A DNA stretch of 64,000 nucleotides from assembly GCA_002118135.1 (NCBI GenBank), contig BDIU01000292.1, positions 18,196 through 82,195 on the forward strand, given 5' to 3'. The DNA comes from Trebouxia sp. TZW2008. Lineage: Eukaryota > Chlorophyta > Trebouxiophyceae > Trebouxiales > Trebouxiaceae. Every line of letters begins with the position of its first letter. Positions within the stretch are counted from its first letter, which is position 1. Under the pieces are notes generated by a model. It searched no databases. It was not told the DNA's origin and saw only the letters and a list, made by a program, of their open reading frames with translations. Made by a program: the position numbers and the translations under genes. Shown here piece after piece: positions 1-12,322 of the stretch.

Positions 1-3000
1 GCAGGTGCCCATGCAACTTGCGCACGGCCTGCATTGCACATCAAAGCCCTGATCTGTTGTTAGGTTTTGACCAATACTAGCTTTGAGATTATAAAACGTC
101 CATGCATGCTTCTCATTGTACTTAATGTCTTTGTCCTGCTGGCCAGACAGAGAGCGTCCTACAAACACAGCAAGTGTGACATGTTGACAACAGATTGCCA
201 TGTTGTAGGAAGCAGGTGTCTGATTCACTGGCAGCAGGAAGGTGCGCTGCAGGGCAGAAATGTACACGCTCAGGCAGCCAGTGTCTCGTGTCCAGGGGAG
301 CTATCGCAGATTAACAGCAGGATATCTTGTTGAACAGAGCCGTTTCCTGAACGTTGTCAGTTGAAGGGCGAGTTGAAGAGCTAAGATGTCAACATGTAGA
401 TGGCAAAGTGTTTGACGTGGACAAGCAGTGCAGAAACAGCATGTAGCAGCAGCTGTGTGTGCCTTGTTGAATAGAGCCAGTGGCTGATTTGCTGGCAGCT
501 GTAAAGCAGGTTGCAGAGCCAACATGTCATTCTGTTGAAGGGCCAAGCTGAGCAGAATGGAAGCTCTGTCTTTTGGAACAGATGCGTACCTGATCAACTG
601 GCAGCATACCTTAATTGAAAAAGCCAGTGGCTGATTGGCTGGCAGCTGTAAAGCAGGTTGCAGAGCCGAGACGTCGTTCTGCTGCAGACCAACGCTGAGC
701 AGGATGGCGGCTTGCAGATAGACATGACATACACATACATAGAGTGTCCGAGGAACACAGAAGTTTGCATGCTGACACAAAGCGTCACACATTGACAAGA
801 AAATGAACTTGTTGAAAAGAGCCAGTGCCTGGCTGACGGGCAGCTAAAAAGCGGGTTGCAAAGCTGAGATGTCATCCTGCTGCCAAGATGTTTTTCTGCT
901 TCAGGCAGCAAGTGATCCACATATACAAACAGTGTCTACATGGGACAGGCAGCATGCCTTGTTGAACAGAGCCAGTGCTTGATTTGCTGGCAGCTTAAAA
1001 GCAGGTTGCAAAGCTGAGATGTCATCCTGCTGCAGGCCCAAGCTATGCAGGATGGCGGCTGGCAGATATAGAATGACATGCACAGACATAGTGTGATAGG
1101 AAAATGCACAAAGCATCACACATTTACAAGACCAGTACCTTGTTGAAGAGAGCCAGTGCCTGGTTGGCCGGCAGTTGAAAAGCAGGTTGTAACGCTGAGA
1201 TGTCGTTCTGCTGCAGGCCCAAGCTCAACAGGATGGCAGCTTGCAGGTAGGACAGGTTCACCGGGATGTGGCCGCTGAAGTAGGACTGCGCCAGGGTGGG
1301 TAGCAGGTCCAGGATGATGTGATGGTCAACCAGGTTGTTGGAGTAAGCCTGTAGGCACAGCAGGTCTTCAGCATTCCTCAGAACCTCAAAATCCTAGCAG
1401 CCTGAGCATTTCTCGTCATGTGTTGATCAAGCAAACCTTGTTTTTGATCCTTGCTTAGTATAGGTCAGATCATACAGATTCGCTTGGGGTTTGACTGTCA
1501 AAACCTCAACATTAGACAACACTAGACAGTAATGCAGAACAGCAAGGAAAACAATACCTGCAGCCGTTTGAGATCATACGGTGACAATACAGAGCTATCA
1601 GCCTTTCTGACAGGCACCCCCTCTTGGGCCCCCTCCTTCTCCCCCCAAGTCAGCTGGGGATCCAGGATGGACAGGGCCAGGGCGGGGGCAAAACTGCGAA
1701 AGGCCGCTGCTAGCAGAGTCAGGAATCGGGTCTTGAAGTCTTGTACGAAGGGCTGAACCCAGGAAGTGTCCTCCACCAGTTGTGACTGCAGTGCTTGTAG
1801 CATCACCACTGTATGCTCACCTGCATAGCGTACATAAATATGAAAACATGAACACAATGATACAGTGGTTGAATGAATTTCCCATTGGAAGCAGGAGCAA
1901 TCGCGCAGAAGCACAGCTGCCCCAGAACGCTGCATATGACTGCAACAGCAACATCAAGTCCGAGGTGCAACAAGAACAAGAAGAGCAGACAATGGTTTGA
2001 CACACACAGTCAGATGGGGATAAAGCAAAAAACAAGAAAGGGGAAAACAAAGCAGAAGAGATGTGCAGGAGCCACATTTGCTTGCATGTGATGTCGCCTT
2101 TAACATCATGATCAGGAAAGAAGACAACAAACAATGGGAGGAGGAAGAAGAAACGAGTGAAAGAAGAGAAGAGGAAGAGAAGGGAAAAGAAGGGGTCCAT
2201 ATGCACTTGCCTGTGATGTCGCTGGCAGTCTGCCGCACAATAAGAGGACAAAGAAGAGGAAGAAGGGGGAAGACCAGGAAGAAGACAAGGACTGCATTCG
2301 CTTGCCTGTGATGTCCCTTGCAGTTTGCCGCACAAACAGAGGACAAAGACGAGGAAGAAGGGGGGAAGAGGAGGAAGAAGACAATGACCATGTTCACTTG
2401 CCTGTGATGTCGCTGGCTGTCTGGCGCACATACACTGGTTTGTACCCGCTGCGGTGCCAGAAGTTGAAAAGTTGCTGAGTCAGCCCAAACGATGTCCCCA
2501 GATACTGCAAAGCTTCTGGCGGCCGCTCTTCAAGGCGAAGAAGAAGAGGGTTCAGGGCAGATCTGGGCGCCAGGGTTTCACTGTGCAGTGGGGCAGGGTT
2601 GCCGTCGGCGTCTGGTAGGGTTCTGGGGCCTCTGCCGCTGGTGCTGGCATGGCTATGGGAGTCTGTCCGTGCGTCTGTGCTGGCTCTAGGGTTGCCATTT
2701 GCTATTAGGGCTTCTAGGGCTTCATCGTCCAATGACACGTCTGCCAGCTGGCCCTCATAGTAGCGCTTGAGCAGGTCAATGCTTCTTGATCCATACCTGC
2801 ATCAGAGCATCAAACCCTGACGTTGACAAAACATTCAAGCTTGATCACATGAAGGTATTTCAAGCTTGATTGTGCCCAATACGTACAGTCGCGACTTTGC
2901 ACATGTCCTGAATCAAGTGAGCTCAAGAGCCTGCAGTGCTCAATTTGACCTTTGACAGTCACAGCATGTTGTGGTTAACTCGACTGCATGTGATCAGCTT

Positions 3001-6000
3001 GACCATTGGCAGACGCCTTGCTGATGCATGCTGCACAGCATGAATTTTGCTGATGCCTTACATATCTCGGTCGAGCTGATGGTGAACAGGATGCATTGCA
3101 AAATCCAGGCTTGACATGTCAACATGAGGAGGTGAGGGAGGAATGAAGGAGGAAGCCGCTTCAGGGCTGGGGCTTAGACAGGTAGGGGTGCTATGTGGAC
3201 TAGTGGGGCTGGTGGGAGAGAGGGGGGGGGTTGGATTGGGTCAAGGGGACGGATCAGAGGGGGAGGGTGCTATGTGGACCAGTGGGGCTGGTGGGGAAGA
3301 GGGGGGGGTTTGATTGGGTCAAGGGGACAGATCAGGAGGGGGGGGGGTTGCTTACCCTGCACGATTGAGGCCTGGGTGCACAGCAATTCGCACAATGCGG
3401 GCTCCTGAGAGGGACGGGAAGTCTGGGTCCTGGAACTGCTGTCCTATTGTCCAAGGTATCAAGTCTCCCTGCAGAAAGCGCCTTCATCACAAATGTGAAC
3501 TTGTAACAAATCTGAACTTGTGTCAGAACAAAGACGCGCAGCTTGAAATTGACAGAGGACTCTGCGTATCTTGTCAAGGGTACCAAACCACCGTGCTGGC
3601 ATCTAAAAAAAGCTGCATAAAGAAGACAAGCAGCTTGAGAGTACTGAACCAAGGCCAAGTAATCAGATCAGCCTGCCCAGGTTGCACACATGACCCATGT
3701 GAAAGTAAGCAAGCCCCGGTCATGCTAGACAGAGAAGAGCACACGCTTTACTGCTATGACACAAAGCAGCTTTTACAATGGCATGACAGTGTTACAAGCA
3801 GCCTACGATTGTTGCTAGTGATCATGCTGAAAACAGCAGCGCCTATGATTACATAAGAAGTGGTTGTGACACGACAGGACTACAGGCTGAATTGGCACAG
3901 ACACTTACAGCATGCACAAACTTTCAAAAGCAACACCATTGCTTGTCATTTGCAGTAGCGGTTGGGGTGAAAGCCGAGTGCATACCTGAGGCAAGTTGCC
4001 CTGAGCAAGGCTGTTTAGGGCGGCCTTCTTGGAGATAGCCCCTTCCAGGGCCACTTGGACCACACACAGCACATCTGGCATTGCATTCTGCACAATCAAG
4101 ATATCTGTCAGATCAAGAGGCAAGCACATAGACGATGCACAAAGCTTTGTTGTTTTATACGCTTTGGATGCAGAGCTATCCAAGGATTTGAGAATGCTCT
4201 ATACATGATCTGACTCAGACTTTGGCTGGCATTTGTGTCCACGTCATCAGAGGACTCAAAACAGAGTGTTTAAGCCACGTACAGGCAATCTTGCAGCTGA
4301 TGGGCAGGTGGGCAGGCACAGAAAGTTGTGGGCGCTATTGCATATGGCAATGCTGTGTCGCATTGTATGTCTTGCATGTCTCTGATCAACTGAACAGTAG
4401 AGCAAACAGTTTGTGTGCGTCAGCCAAGCAAAACACTGCATAGCAGGGTCGACACAATAAACTAGTACACAAGTAGAATCCTGTGTTTGTCAGGTCCTTC
4501 TTGGAATTCAAAACACAGATACCCTGCACATGTGTAGTGTAATGGGTCGAGATGGGGGATGTTTTGTGGCTTGCCTGTGTCTCATCTACTGGTCCCAGCA
4601 GAGCAATGGGTGGTGAGCAGGGGCATCACTCATTACAATCAGCATGACAGAAACCTGGTCTGCAAACAGGAGTTGGATGGCAAGCAAGCTGAGTGAAGCA
4701 AAGCTAGGCAAGGGCAAGTAAGGGGGAGCGGGCTTTTTGTCCTGCCTGTGTTTCATCAACAGGTCCCAGCAGAGCAAACAGGTGGTGAGCAGGGGCGTCA
4801 CTCATCAGGATCAAATCGTTGGGGGTGTTCTTGTAGTGGCTAGAGGCGTACAACGCCACCATGCGTTGCAGGAATGCTTCTGACGCCTGCACCAGCCCCC
4901 GTTTAGAGTTGAGTCCATTTCAAGACAATATCACTTCTTGAATTGAGCTGGCGACGCAGCCATTGGGTGCAGGAGTACCTTTATTCACATTCTCAGGGTC
5001 AGACAAACATGCCCCATGTTGCAAGGCCCTTGATGGCACTCATACATATTGATTAGTAAACCACACATGCCATGCATCAAAGTACATGTGAGTCCATGCA
5101 CTCATACACACATACGCTCATGCACACATGTACAGATGTGTATTTACATGCATGCACCCATGTGCCTATGCTCATATGTACCCACCAGTCAGGGTTTTAG
5201 CTTGTATTTGGGGTTTTAGCTTGTACTTGGGAAAAAGGGCGTCTTCAACTGTGTCGTATTTAATGGGCTCATGTGCTCATGCTGACATGAGACATGCATT
5301 GTTGCCTGAAATTGCATATTGCAAACAGGCAAGCCTTGCCACACCTTGTGGTATGAGAAGAACGTGTCTCTGTCAATGTAGAACGGATTGCATTGACTAG
5401 AATGTGGCAGGCGGCATGGATCCTAAAGCAAAGTAATACATGCACGTGTCAGACGGGGTCACACCTTGTGGTATGAGAAGAGGGTGTCTCTGTCAATGTA
5501 GAACAGGTCACACTCAGAGGGGTGCGGTAGGCGGGCCGGCAGCTTGGGCAAATGCTCAGCAGCGTTCAAGCACAGCAGCTCTAACAGCCATGACTCCACT
5601 TTGTCTCCTGATGCATACCTGCATTTGTTGATTGATCACACTTGAGCAAAACCAAGTCATGATTACTATCTGCTGCTGTACTCAAGTTCACCACTAGATG
5701 TTTTGATGTTTGGCGGCATTCAAGCATAGCAGCTCCAGCAGCCATGACTCCACCTTGTCCCCAGATGCATACCTGCACTTGACCGCCTTGTTATTGAATC
5801 CGATCAGTTATTGTAATGCGATTGAGTGAACGGGTGACCTGTCAGGGAAGAGCTAGCGTGAACTTAGATTGCAGCCATGCACAGTGTCACACCTTCTGAT
5901 GACTGTGCGGTGCTTCAAGGCTATGGCAACTAAGGCTTTGTAGCAAATGAACAGCCCAGTGGCGCCAGATACCACTGACTGAAATTGAGCAGCAACAGAG

Positions 6001-9000
6001 ACCACAGCGGCTTGGAAAGACACGGTACTATTATGTGCAGCTCCTGTACCTGATAGGTTCTTGGAGTTGAACCTCTCTGAACCTTCTGCCTCCGCTGCTT
6101 GCTGAATTGCCGTCCCCTGCCTCTTCTTCCTTGCCCTGCCCACTGCTGAGCTTCACACCCTGAATGGCAGTAAAGACTGTAAACAGACTGTAAACAGGCT
6201 GTGACACATAGCAAGACAACCTTTCAAGCTCCTATAATATATGGGTTAGATAGTGAGCTCTCTGAACCATATGCTGCATTGCCAGCGCCTGCCTCTTCTT
6301 CCTTGCCCTCAGCTTCACGCCCTGCACACCTTGCACTTACAAATTATGCTGTGACAGATGGCATGCCAGCTCTGACTATGCAGTTTGCCTATCTGTTTGC
6401 TGACAAGTGTGCCTAGAATGTGCCAACATGTCCCTAGAAGAATGGTCAAGGTTGTCAATCAGCTTTGTTTAGACTGTGACTATGCACTGTATCATTTGTA
6501 AATCAATGGTAGCTGCATAGGTACGTTTGGTGCTGTTTCTGCTGCAAATTGGGATTGCTTGCTTACAAGCATAAACAATGATTCTTGGTATTAACTGCTT
6601 AGAGCGTCCTTGCACAAGTGAGCTTGTGGATGAAGTTGCCAGCAAAGGCACCTGGCTGTGACAGTTAGCTGATAGCTTTGTGTTTGTGAAAACTCTCGCT
6701 GACCTCACTGCGCAGCTGCTCAATGAGCTTGAGTGACAGGCTGCGGCCGGTGCCCTCGTACCCGTTCACTGTGGAGCACAGGAACACCAAGTATGGGCCC
6801 AGTAGGGTTTTGACCACCGGCAAGGGTATGGCGGCGGCTTCATCAATGACTAACAGCTCTGCTTGGGTGAGTTGGGCCGCATGCTGTGGCTGAATGTATT
6901 GCACCGTCTGCAGCACAGCACAGCACAGCATGGCATCAGCTAAAGAAGAGGGGAAACAGCGACAGCAATGAGAAGAAGAAGAAGAAGCAGCAGCTTCTCC
7001 AGTGATGACTACCAATTCTGCCTGGCTGACTTGGGCAGCGTGTTGTGGCTGAATGTACTGCACCGTGCACAGCACAGCACAGCACAGCACAGCACAGCAC
7101 AGCACAGCACAGCACAGCACAGCACAGCACAGCACAGCACAGCTTCAGTCAAAGAAGAACATTAAGCTTGAATCAGGTCCAAGGAAAATCGCACTGACAA
7201 CAACAAAGCAGGACAAGACAAAGGAGGTGCATGATGTCTGGTCAGAACTGAAGCTGAATGCACAGCACAGCACGGCACAACATAGTGTAGCGTACAGATC
7301 ACCTGTCTGTGGTTCTTGAACACGTTGACCCTGACAATGGCTTTGGCAAACGCTGGGTTGGTGCTTTCGACCAGGTCGTAGTCCAGGTGCTCCTTGTAGT
7401 CTAGCTGATCCAGCCCCTTGAAGATGAACTCAAACAAGGTGCGCAGGTTCTCAGGAGAGGGCGCTGTGACAAAGATGTTGCTGTAGCCCAAACCCAACGC
7501 TCCAGCAATAGCCAGCCCTAGCGCTGCTGACTGCAGACATTCACCCAAATGAGTCTTTGATCGATTTGCTCATTCCAGCTTATCGTGCGAGGATAAGCTG
7601 ATCCAGCCCCTTGAAGATGAACTCAAACGGGGTGCGCAGGTTTTCAGGAGAGGGTGCTGTGACGAAGACGTTGCTGTAGCCCAAACCCAATGTGCCAGCA
7701 ATAGCCAAACCCAGCGCTGCTGACTGCAGACATAGATCCAAAACATTGCTCCAACCCATGCTCCCATTATGCTGCAAACATAGCGCTGCCACAAACGGCA
7801 CAAGGAAGAATGCGACAAGAAGCTGATTTGAGTCATGTCGTACCTTGCCTCGGCCTCGTGATGCAGTCAGGGCTACAGTGCTGCGCAGGGTTTTCTCAGA
7901 GGCAGCATCCAGGAAGGTCATCACAGCTCTGGCTTGATCCAGGGTCTTGCACTTGGCTACAAGGGGACCAGCAGGCTGCATACACACACACAAATGACGT
8001 TACAACAGCAGCAGCATACAACTAGAGCACACTACAGACAAGCGTCATGTTAGTTGGAGCGCTGCTGTGCTGAGCGACGTCTTCTCAGAAACAGCGTCCA
8101 GGAATGTCATCACAGCTCTGGCTTGGTCCATGGTCTTGCACTTGGCCACAAGGGGACCAGCAGGCTGCACATGCCACAAACAGTATCATATCATCAGCAG
8201 CAGCAGCATGCAGCCTTTGCCAGTCTGTTCATTGTGTGTTCTGCTGATATTGTGCATACTCTGCATGCTAGGTACATGAACTGCTAGCCACAGCACAATA
8301 GTGAACAGATGTACAAAATGTTCACAGACTGTTGATCCAATGTTGCAGTCTGTTATCTGCCATAGCATGTGCAACAGGCCGTCAAGTGCTTGATGAGTCT
8401 GCAGTGTGATGGAAAGCTTTGTCACACCAGGGTGTCAGCTAGAGACTCTGTCAGGGCCTTCAACTCAGTGTCTTTGACCGCTTCAGCCACGCTAGCAGCA
8501 TCTGCCTTGTGCTGTGTCACATTATGATGGCAAGCTTGCTGACCTGACCAGTGTCTCAGCCAGAAAACTCAGCAAGCCTTGCATCCCTCACTCAGATGCT
8601 ATGTGACAATATCTTGACAGATGTGGCCAACTTACCAGTGTGTCAGCAAGAGACTCTGACAGGCCCTTCAGCTCACTGTCTTTGGCCGCTTCTGCCACAC
8701 TAGCAGCATCTGCTGGCAAGGGCTCAATGTTCCTGACATGGCTGGAGGTTGGCAGGATGTTCAGCTCATCATCAATCAGCAGACAGGAAGGGTTGCTCGC
8801 CAGTGACAGCACCATTCTCTCATTGAAACGGCCTGCATCGCAGCGTAGCAGTGAAACGCCTGTGCCTTTTGGAGCAACTTTTTGCATACCAATGCATCAC
8901 AACGCAACTGCTGGCAGAGGCTCAACTCCATATGGCTGGAGGTTGAAAGGAGGTTCAGTTCATCATCTACATAGACAGGAAGGGTTGTTGGCTAGCGACA

Positions 9001-11335
9001 ACACCATCCTCTCATTGAAACGGCCTGCATTGCAGTCATCTATGAGTCATGTATTGCAGTCAAGGCAGGGGCTCAATGTTCCTGACATGGCTGGAGGTTG
9101 GCAGGGTGTTCATCTCATCATCAACCAGCTGACAGGAAGGGTTGCTCGCCAGTGACAGCACCATTCTCTCATTGAAATGGCCTGTGTTGCATTGGAGCAC
9201 TGTGCTGTCAGAGCAATGTTGAACAAGTTCTTGCATATTACTGCATCACAGTGCATCTGCATGCAACATTCCCTCATCGAAATGACCTGCATCAGGTGAC
9301 ACATACTTTGAATGTACTTTCAAACCAAGGCATGCACACAAAAGCATGACAAGGCATTATGGCTGGAGATTGGCAGGATGTTGAGCTCATCATCCACCAA
9401 CAGACAGGCAAGGTTGCTGGCCAGCAACAGCACAGTCTTCTCACTCAAGCGGTGTGCCTTATAGTCAGGCTCTGGGCAGTTGGGCTTGTTGTGATGGCAC
9501 CAACAAGCCAGCCTGGCAAGACAAGACCTATGCTACTCACGCGTAGCAAATTTGCTAGCAACGGTGACAGTCGTGATTATGGATCCAGATACCTGTCACA
9601 TCTTGGTGAGACTCAGTCCACAGGCGGGAGTGCATGTCCATGCATTGGCTGTACTTCTGACGATGCACACAATCCGTTATGGAAGACTGCAAGGCCCGCT
9701 TGTGAGTGAGAAAACACTGAGGCAAGTACCTGTTACATCTTGATGGGACTCAGTCCGCAGGCGGGAGTGCACGTCCATGGTAAGGCTGAACAGCTGTGTC
9801 AGGGAGGTCAGTGAGCTGAGCAATAAGACCACGATGCCTCCCCCCTCCACGGTCTCAATAGTTCGCGCCAACAGGTTTGGTGTCAGTGCCTCAAAGTCCT
9901 GCATATTCAGTCTTTCGTTTGCTTGTGTCGTTAAAATCTAAGGATCCTGCATATTGACTCATTTGCTAATTCTGCTTGTTCCTGCATGGCTTCAGAAGTT
10001 GCTGGAATCAGTATGTGGCATGTGCCAACATATTGCCACTCTGATGCAAAGGGTAGACTCAGAGACACTTGGCAGTCAACCGTGTACAACAGTCTCTCCA
10101 CCCTCCACTGTCAGTTTAAATGGTTCAGATTAGCACAAGACAGAACTGGTTGGAGACAGTTGATTGCACCTGTATGTACCTAGTTGGGCCTGCTGAGCCT
10201 GCCTAGAATGCGTGTGAAATGAATGAATGAATGAAAATGATGCAGTCATTGATGATACTGTTGTGTCAAAGCAAGGGCACAAAGACAACGACAGCCGGGA
10301 CAGCCGGAACGTAACAGCTTCTGGACGACATTCAAGTCAATTTTCAGATCATTCACTGTATGAATCACACACTGTGTTCCTTTTGGTGATGAAGCCAAAG
10401 TGCTTGACATGCCAAGGAGCTTTCTTCAATGACAGCACACAGCTTGTTGTAATGGTGCAAGGACACTTGAAATGGCAAAACACTTACTGTAACCACAGCA
10501 CCCAGCTTGTTGTGATGGTGCAAGGGTACTTGATATACCAAAAAGCTTGCTGTAATGACAGCAGCACTGCAAACAAGGCACTATGCATTCAGGCTGCAAA
10601 ATGCAAGCTGTCGTTGCCTTCAACTAACAGCTCAACTACCACCACAGAGATCTCTGGGGCAATCTCTCGCTACATTGCATTACATTGCCTTACATTGTTA
10701 CGGTCTTAGGGACCCAGCAGGGGGTCACATGGATAATTTCCAAAACAGGCACAATTGAGCCAAAACGCCTCTGAACCAAAGTCTGCCGATCTCCCCCTTG
10801 AGCTGCAAGGATAGGTGCATGTGACACGCAGAGATTTTGCAACATGATTGATGCAGAAGACAGCAGCTCACCTGAAGAACACACATGCCAAAGGTGTTTC
10901 CCAGAATCTTGTGTGTGTCATGATAGTAGCAATATCTGATGTCAGTGGAGGCCACAAATAATGAGAAAGGGTCTTCTTGCTCAGGATCAAGGAGTCCACG
11001 CTGTGCCATTTTCTTGATCTGGCGCATACGCTTCTTCTTGTGACTGCATACACAACAACTCTGTGTTCAAAACTCAAGTTTGCCCATGTCAGGGCTTGAG
11101 GCGCGAGCTATTCAGCACGTGTACGAAGCACTGCTGACCTGCTGAGGTACAGCTCCTTCTTGTAGCACCATAGCACTGAGGGTCGGGCCTTGACAACCGT
11201 CTTGGACAACATGTAGTGCAAGTTAACAACCTGGTCGCGGCCCTTGTCGCCGACAATGACGAACAGAGAACGTTGCGACTGCTTGACGCAGTTCTCCACC
11301 AGTGTTCGGATGCGACTATCGACCTTCTTCCTCAT
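1..11335 (-). CDS. NAT10: RNA cytidine acetyltransferase (NAT10/Kre33), partial at 3' end
   Basis: ATP-dependent enzyme that makes N4-acetylcytidine in 18S rRNA and tRNA; acts in the nucleolus. Sixteen exons in transcript order: 11139-11335, 10872-11043, 9730-9898, 8636-8832, 7844-7975, 7303-7530, 6704-6907, 6050-6159, 5465-5618, 4746-4886, 3986-4087, 3356-3468, 2402-2796, 1558-1820, 1139-1348 and 1-28 (continues outside). They give about 938 residues against about 1025 in human. The start MRKKVDSRIRTLVENC matches the family N-terminus. Visible landmarks: the TmcA N-terminal region (KARPSVLWCYKKEL, RYCYYHDTHKILGNTFG), the helicase domain with Walker A RGRGKSAALG split across exons 5/6 and Walker B VIDEAAAIPLP in exon 7, the GNAT acetyl-CoA site RIVRIAVHPG...GYGSR in exons 12/13, and the C-terminal region (GYKPVYVRQTASDITG). 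Introns after exons 10 and 13 start with GC. Exon 13 carries a Ser/Pro-rich insert. The gene is divergent from the ADNT1-like gene. Confidence 0.95.
310..1070 (-). repeat. Decayed tandem copies of NAT10 exon 15 donor edge
   Basis: Five degenerate copies of the 3' half of exon 15 (true exon 1139-1348) lie downstream of it at about 948-1065, 807-880, 598-720, 457-560 and 310-400. Each still encodes variants of LGLQQNDISALQPA...LPANQALALFNK but carries frameshifts or lost donors. They fill the intron before exon 16 at 1-28. Confidence 0.85.
2200..2340 (-). repeat. Tandem copies of NAT10 exon 13 donor edge
   Basis: Two short copies of the exon 13 end (peptide VRQTASDITG) lie downstream of the real edge at 2402, near 2205-2240 and 2300-2335. 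Both keep the GC donor form ACAG|GCAAG. Confidence 0.7.
4562..4640 (-). repeat. Copy of NAT10 exon 10 donor edge
   Basis: It repeats the MSDAPAHH...LLGPVDETQ segment with a one-base deletion. It ends ACACAG|GCAAG, so it keeps the GC donor of the functional exon at 4746. Confidence 0.75.
5335..5775 (-). repeat. Copies of both edges of NAT10 exon 9
   Basis: A copy of the acceptor edge (YASGDKVESWLLELLCLN) lies upstream of the exon at about 5705-5772. A copy of the donor edge (IDRDTLFSYHK region) lies downstream at about 5335-5425. The true exon is 5465-5618. Confidence 0.75.
7020..7062 (-). repeat. Copy of NAT10 exon 7 acceptor edge
   Basis: Degenerate copy of the first part of exon 7 (QYIQPQHAAQ..QAEL), upstream of the true exon 6704-6907. 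It is joined directly to the 7067-7143 microsatellite. Confidence 0.7.
7067..7143 (+). repeat. (GCACA)n pentanucleotide microsatellite in NAT10 intron 6
   Basis: About 15 near-perfect units. On the coding strand it reads (GCTGT)n. The acceptor of exon 7 at 6908-6925 has the same unit as its pyrimidine tract, so the array looks like an expanded acceptor tract. Confidence 0.9.
7600..7735 (-). repeat. Copy of NAT10 exon 6 acceptor edge
   Basis: Near-identical copy of SAALGLAIAG..LGYSN through FKGLDQL, including its acceptor. It lies upstream of the complete exon 6 (7303-7530). It is open but lacks the second half of the exon and has no matching donor. Confidence 0.85.
8080..8510 (-). repeat. 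Copies of NAT10 exon 5 acceptor edge and exon 4 donor edge
   Basis: 8080-8169 repeats the start of exon 5 (PAGPLVAKCKT through FLDA). 8425-8510 repeats the end of exon 4 (ELK.L.ESLADTL). Both lie in intron 4, on the side expected from tandem duplication of each junction. Confidence 0.8.
8895..9650 (-). repeat. Copies of NAT10 exon 4 acceptor edge and exon 3 donor edge
   Basis: Three copies of the exon 4 start (GRFNERMVLSLASNPSCLL and following) sit upstream of it at about 8895-9035, 9060-9185 and 9355-9450. A copy of the exon 3 end (DVHSRLRTESHQDVTG) is at 9590-9650. All are in intron 3. Confidence 0.8.
10134..10240 (+). repeat. SINE-like dispersed repeat, copy 1 (NAT10 intron 2)
   Basis: The core shares GGAGACAGTTGATTGC, TACCTAG and CTGAGCCTGCCTAG with 22505-22625 and, inverted, with 44028-44150. 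It ends in a short (GAAT)n tail. The order of blocks and the tail are the same in all three copies. Confidence 0.75.
10390..10562 (+). repeat. Intronic tandem repeat, about 60-bp unit, three copies
   Basis: Unit containing CAGCTTGTTGTRATGGTGCA, repeated three times with divergence in NAT10 intron 2. No exon homology was seen. Confidence 0.7.
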
Positions 11336-12322
11336 GGTGCTGCTTGTGTATGCTGTCGGCTTGACTGAACAACTGCAGAGATCACGTCTACTGACTCGTT
11401 ACCGTTTCGGCGGATTGCGATCGGTCGTTAATTGTCGCGCCTCCCTGTTGCGCGTTTGACGCAACAGCAGGCTGCCAAAGCGATTTGCAGGCGCTGTTCC
11501 GAAAGCAACTTGTGTGTTTTGAAACGGCTGCAGTCCGTTTGACCTAACAGGCGATTAGTAGACAGAATTGGTAGACATCCTGCATCATTGGTTGTGGGTC
11601 AAGGGCTAATGTCAATGCGTATGGCTTAGTGTGCAGCATAGTGCGCGCACATTGCTGCACCTCGAGCCCTAGTTCAAGCGCTCAGAAAGCAATCATTATG
11701 ATGACGTCCTCAAAATTTTGAGGGTCATGATGATCGACAAGCTTCAAGCTTATGTTAATTCATCGCAAGTTGCTCTGTTACGAAGCTTGGGATCCAGCCG
11801 TCTCTGTCACACTGCTTATCAAGGCAGTTGCAACGAGCTTCATGCACTTTTGCTCCCGCTCATCAGCCTGTTGCGCTCAGCTTGTCTCTGGTCACAGACT
11901 GACAGCCATCAGGAGCTTGTCTATCACCTGTTCCAAGCATGTGTAATCGTGACACAATTACGGCTGTAAGCCGGGTGTAAAGGCCAGTTGCTATAGCTGA
12001 GCTGTAGCCCAAAAAGCCAAGATCATCGTTGCGGGATCACCTGCCTTGTGATCCTTACTTGCGCAAACGAATAAGCTTTGTGCGCTGCATTTGGCCGCTG
12101 GTACCTGCTGCTTGTAAGCGTAACGACGTCACTTGGTTGTGCCGCATCTCGTAGATACTTAAAAGGCGATATCTTGCAAGTCTGACTGCTGAAAGAAGTC
12201 TAAACACACCCTTGGCTGCGCATGGCTGGGATCGGCCGCGAAGTCATTGGCCAGCAGCCAGTGCTAGCTTGCGTCAGAGCGCTCCCGGAGTGTTTGATAG
12301 TCTGATTTAGGTCGTTTGTAGT
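11336..12322. other. Divergent intergenic region, NAT10 / ADNT1-like
   Basis: 987 bp between two outward-facing start codons. It must hold both promoters and 5' UTRs. No coding exon, RNA gene or repeat was recognised. Confidence 0.6.

Noticed and set aside
1817..2431. 204-codon minus-strand frame rich in Ser/Leu/Phe
   Set aside because: It is NAT10 intron 13 with purine-rich plus strand, reading through copies of the exon 13 edge.
7570..7836. Alternative second copy of NAT10 exon 6 as a mutually exclusive exon
   Set aside because: It lacks the second half of the exon and a matching donor, so it cannot replace 7303-7530.
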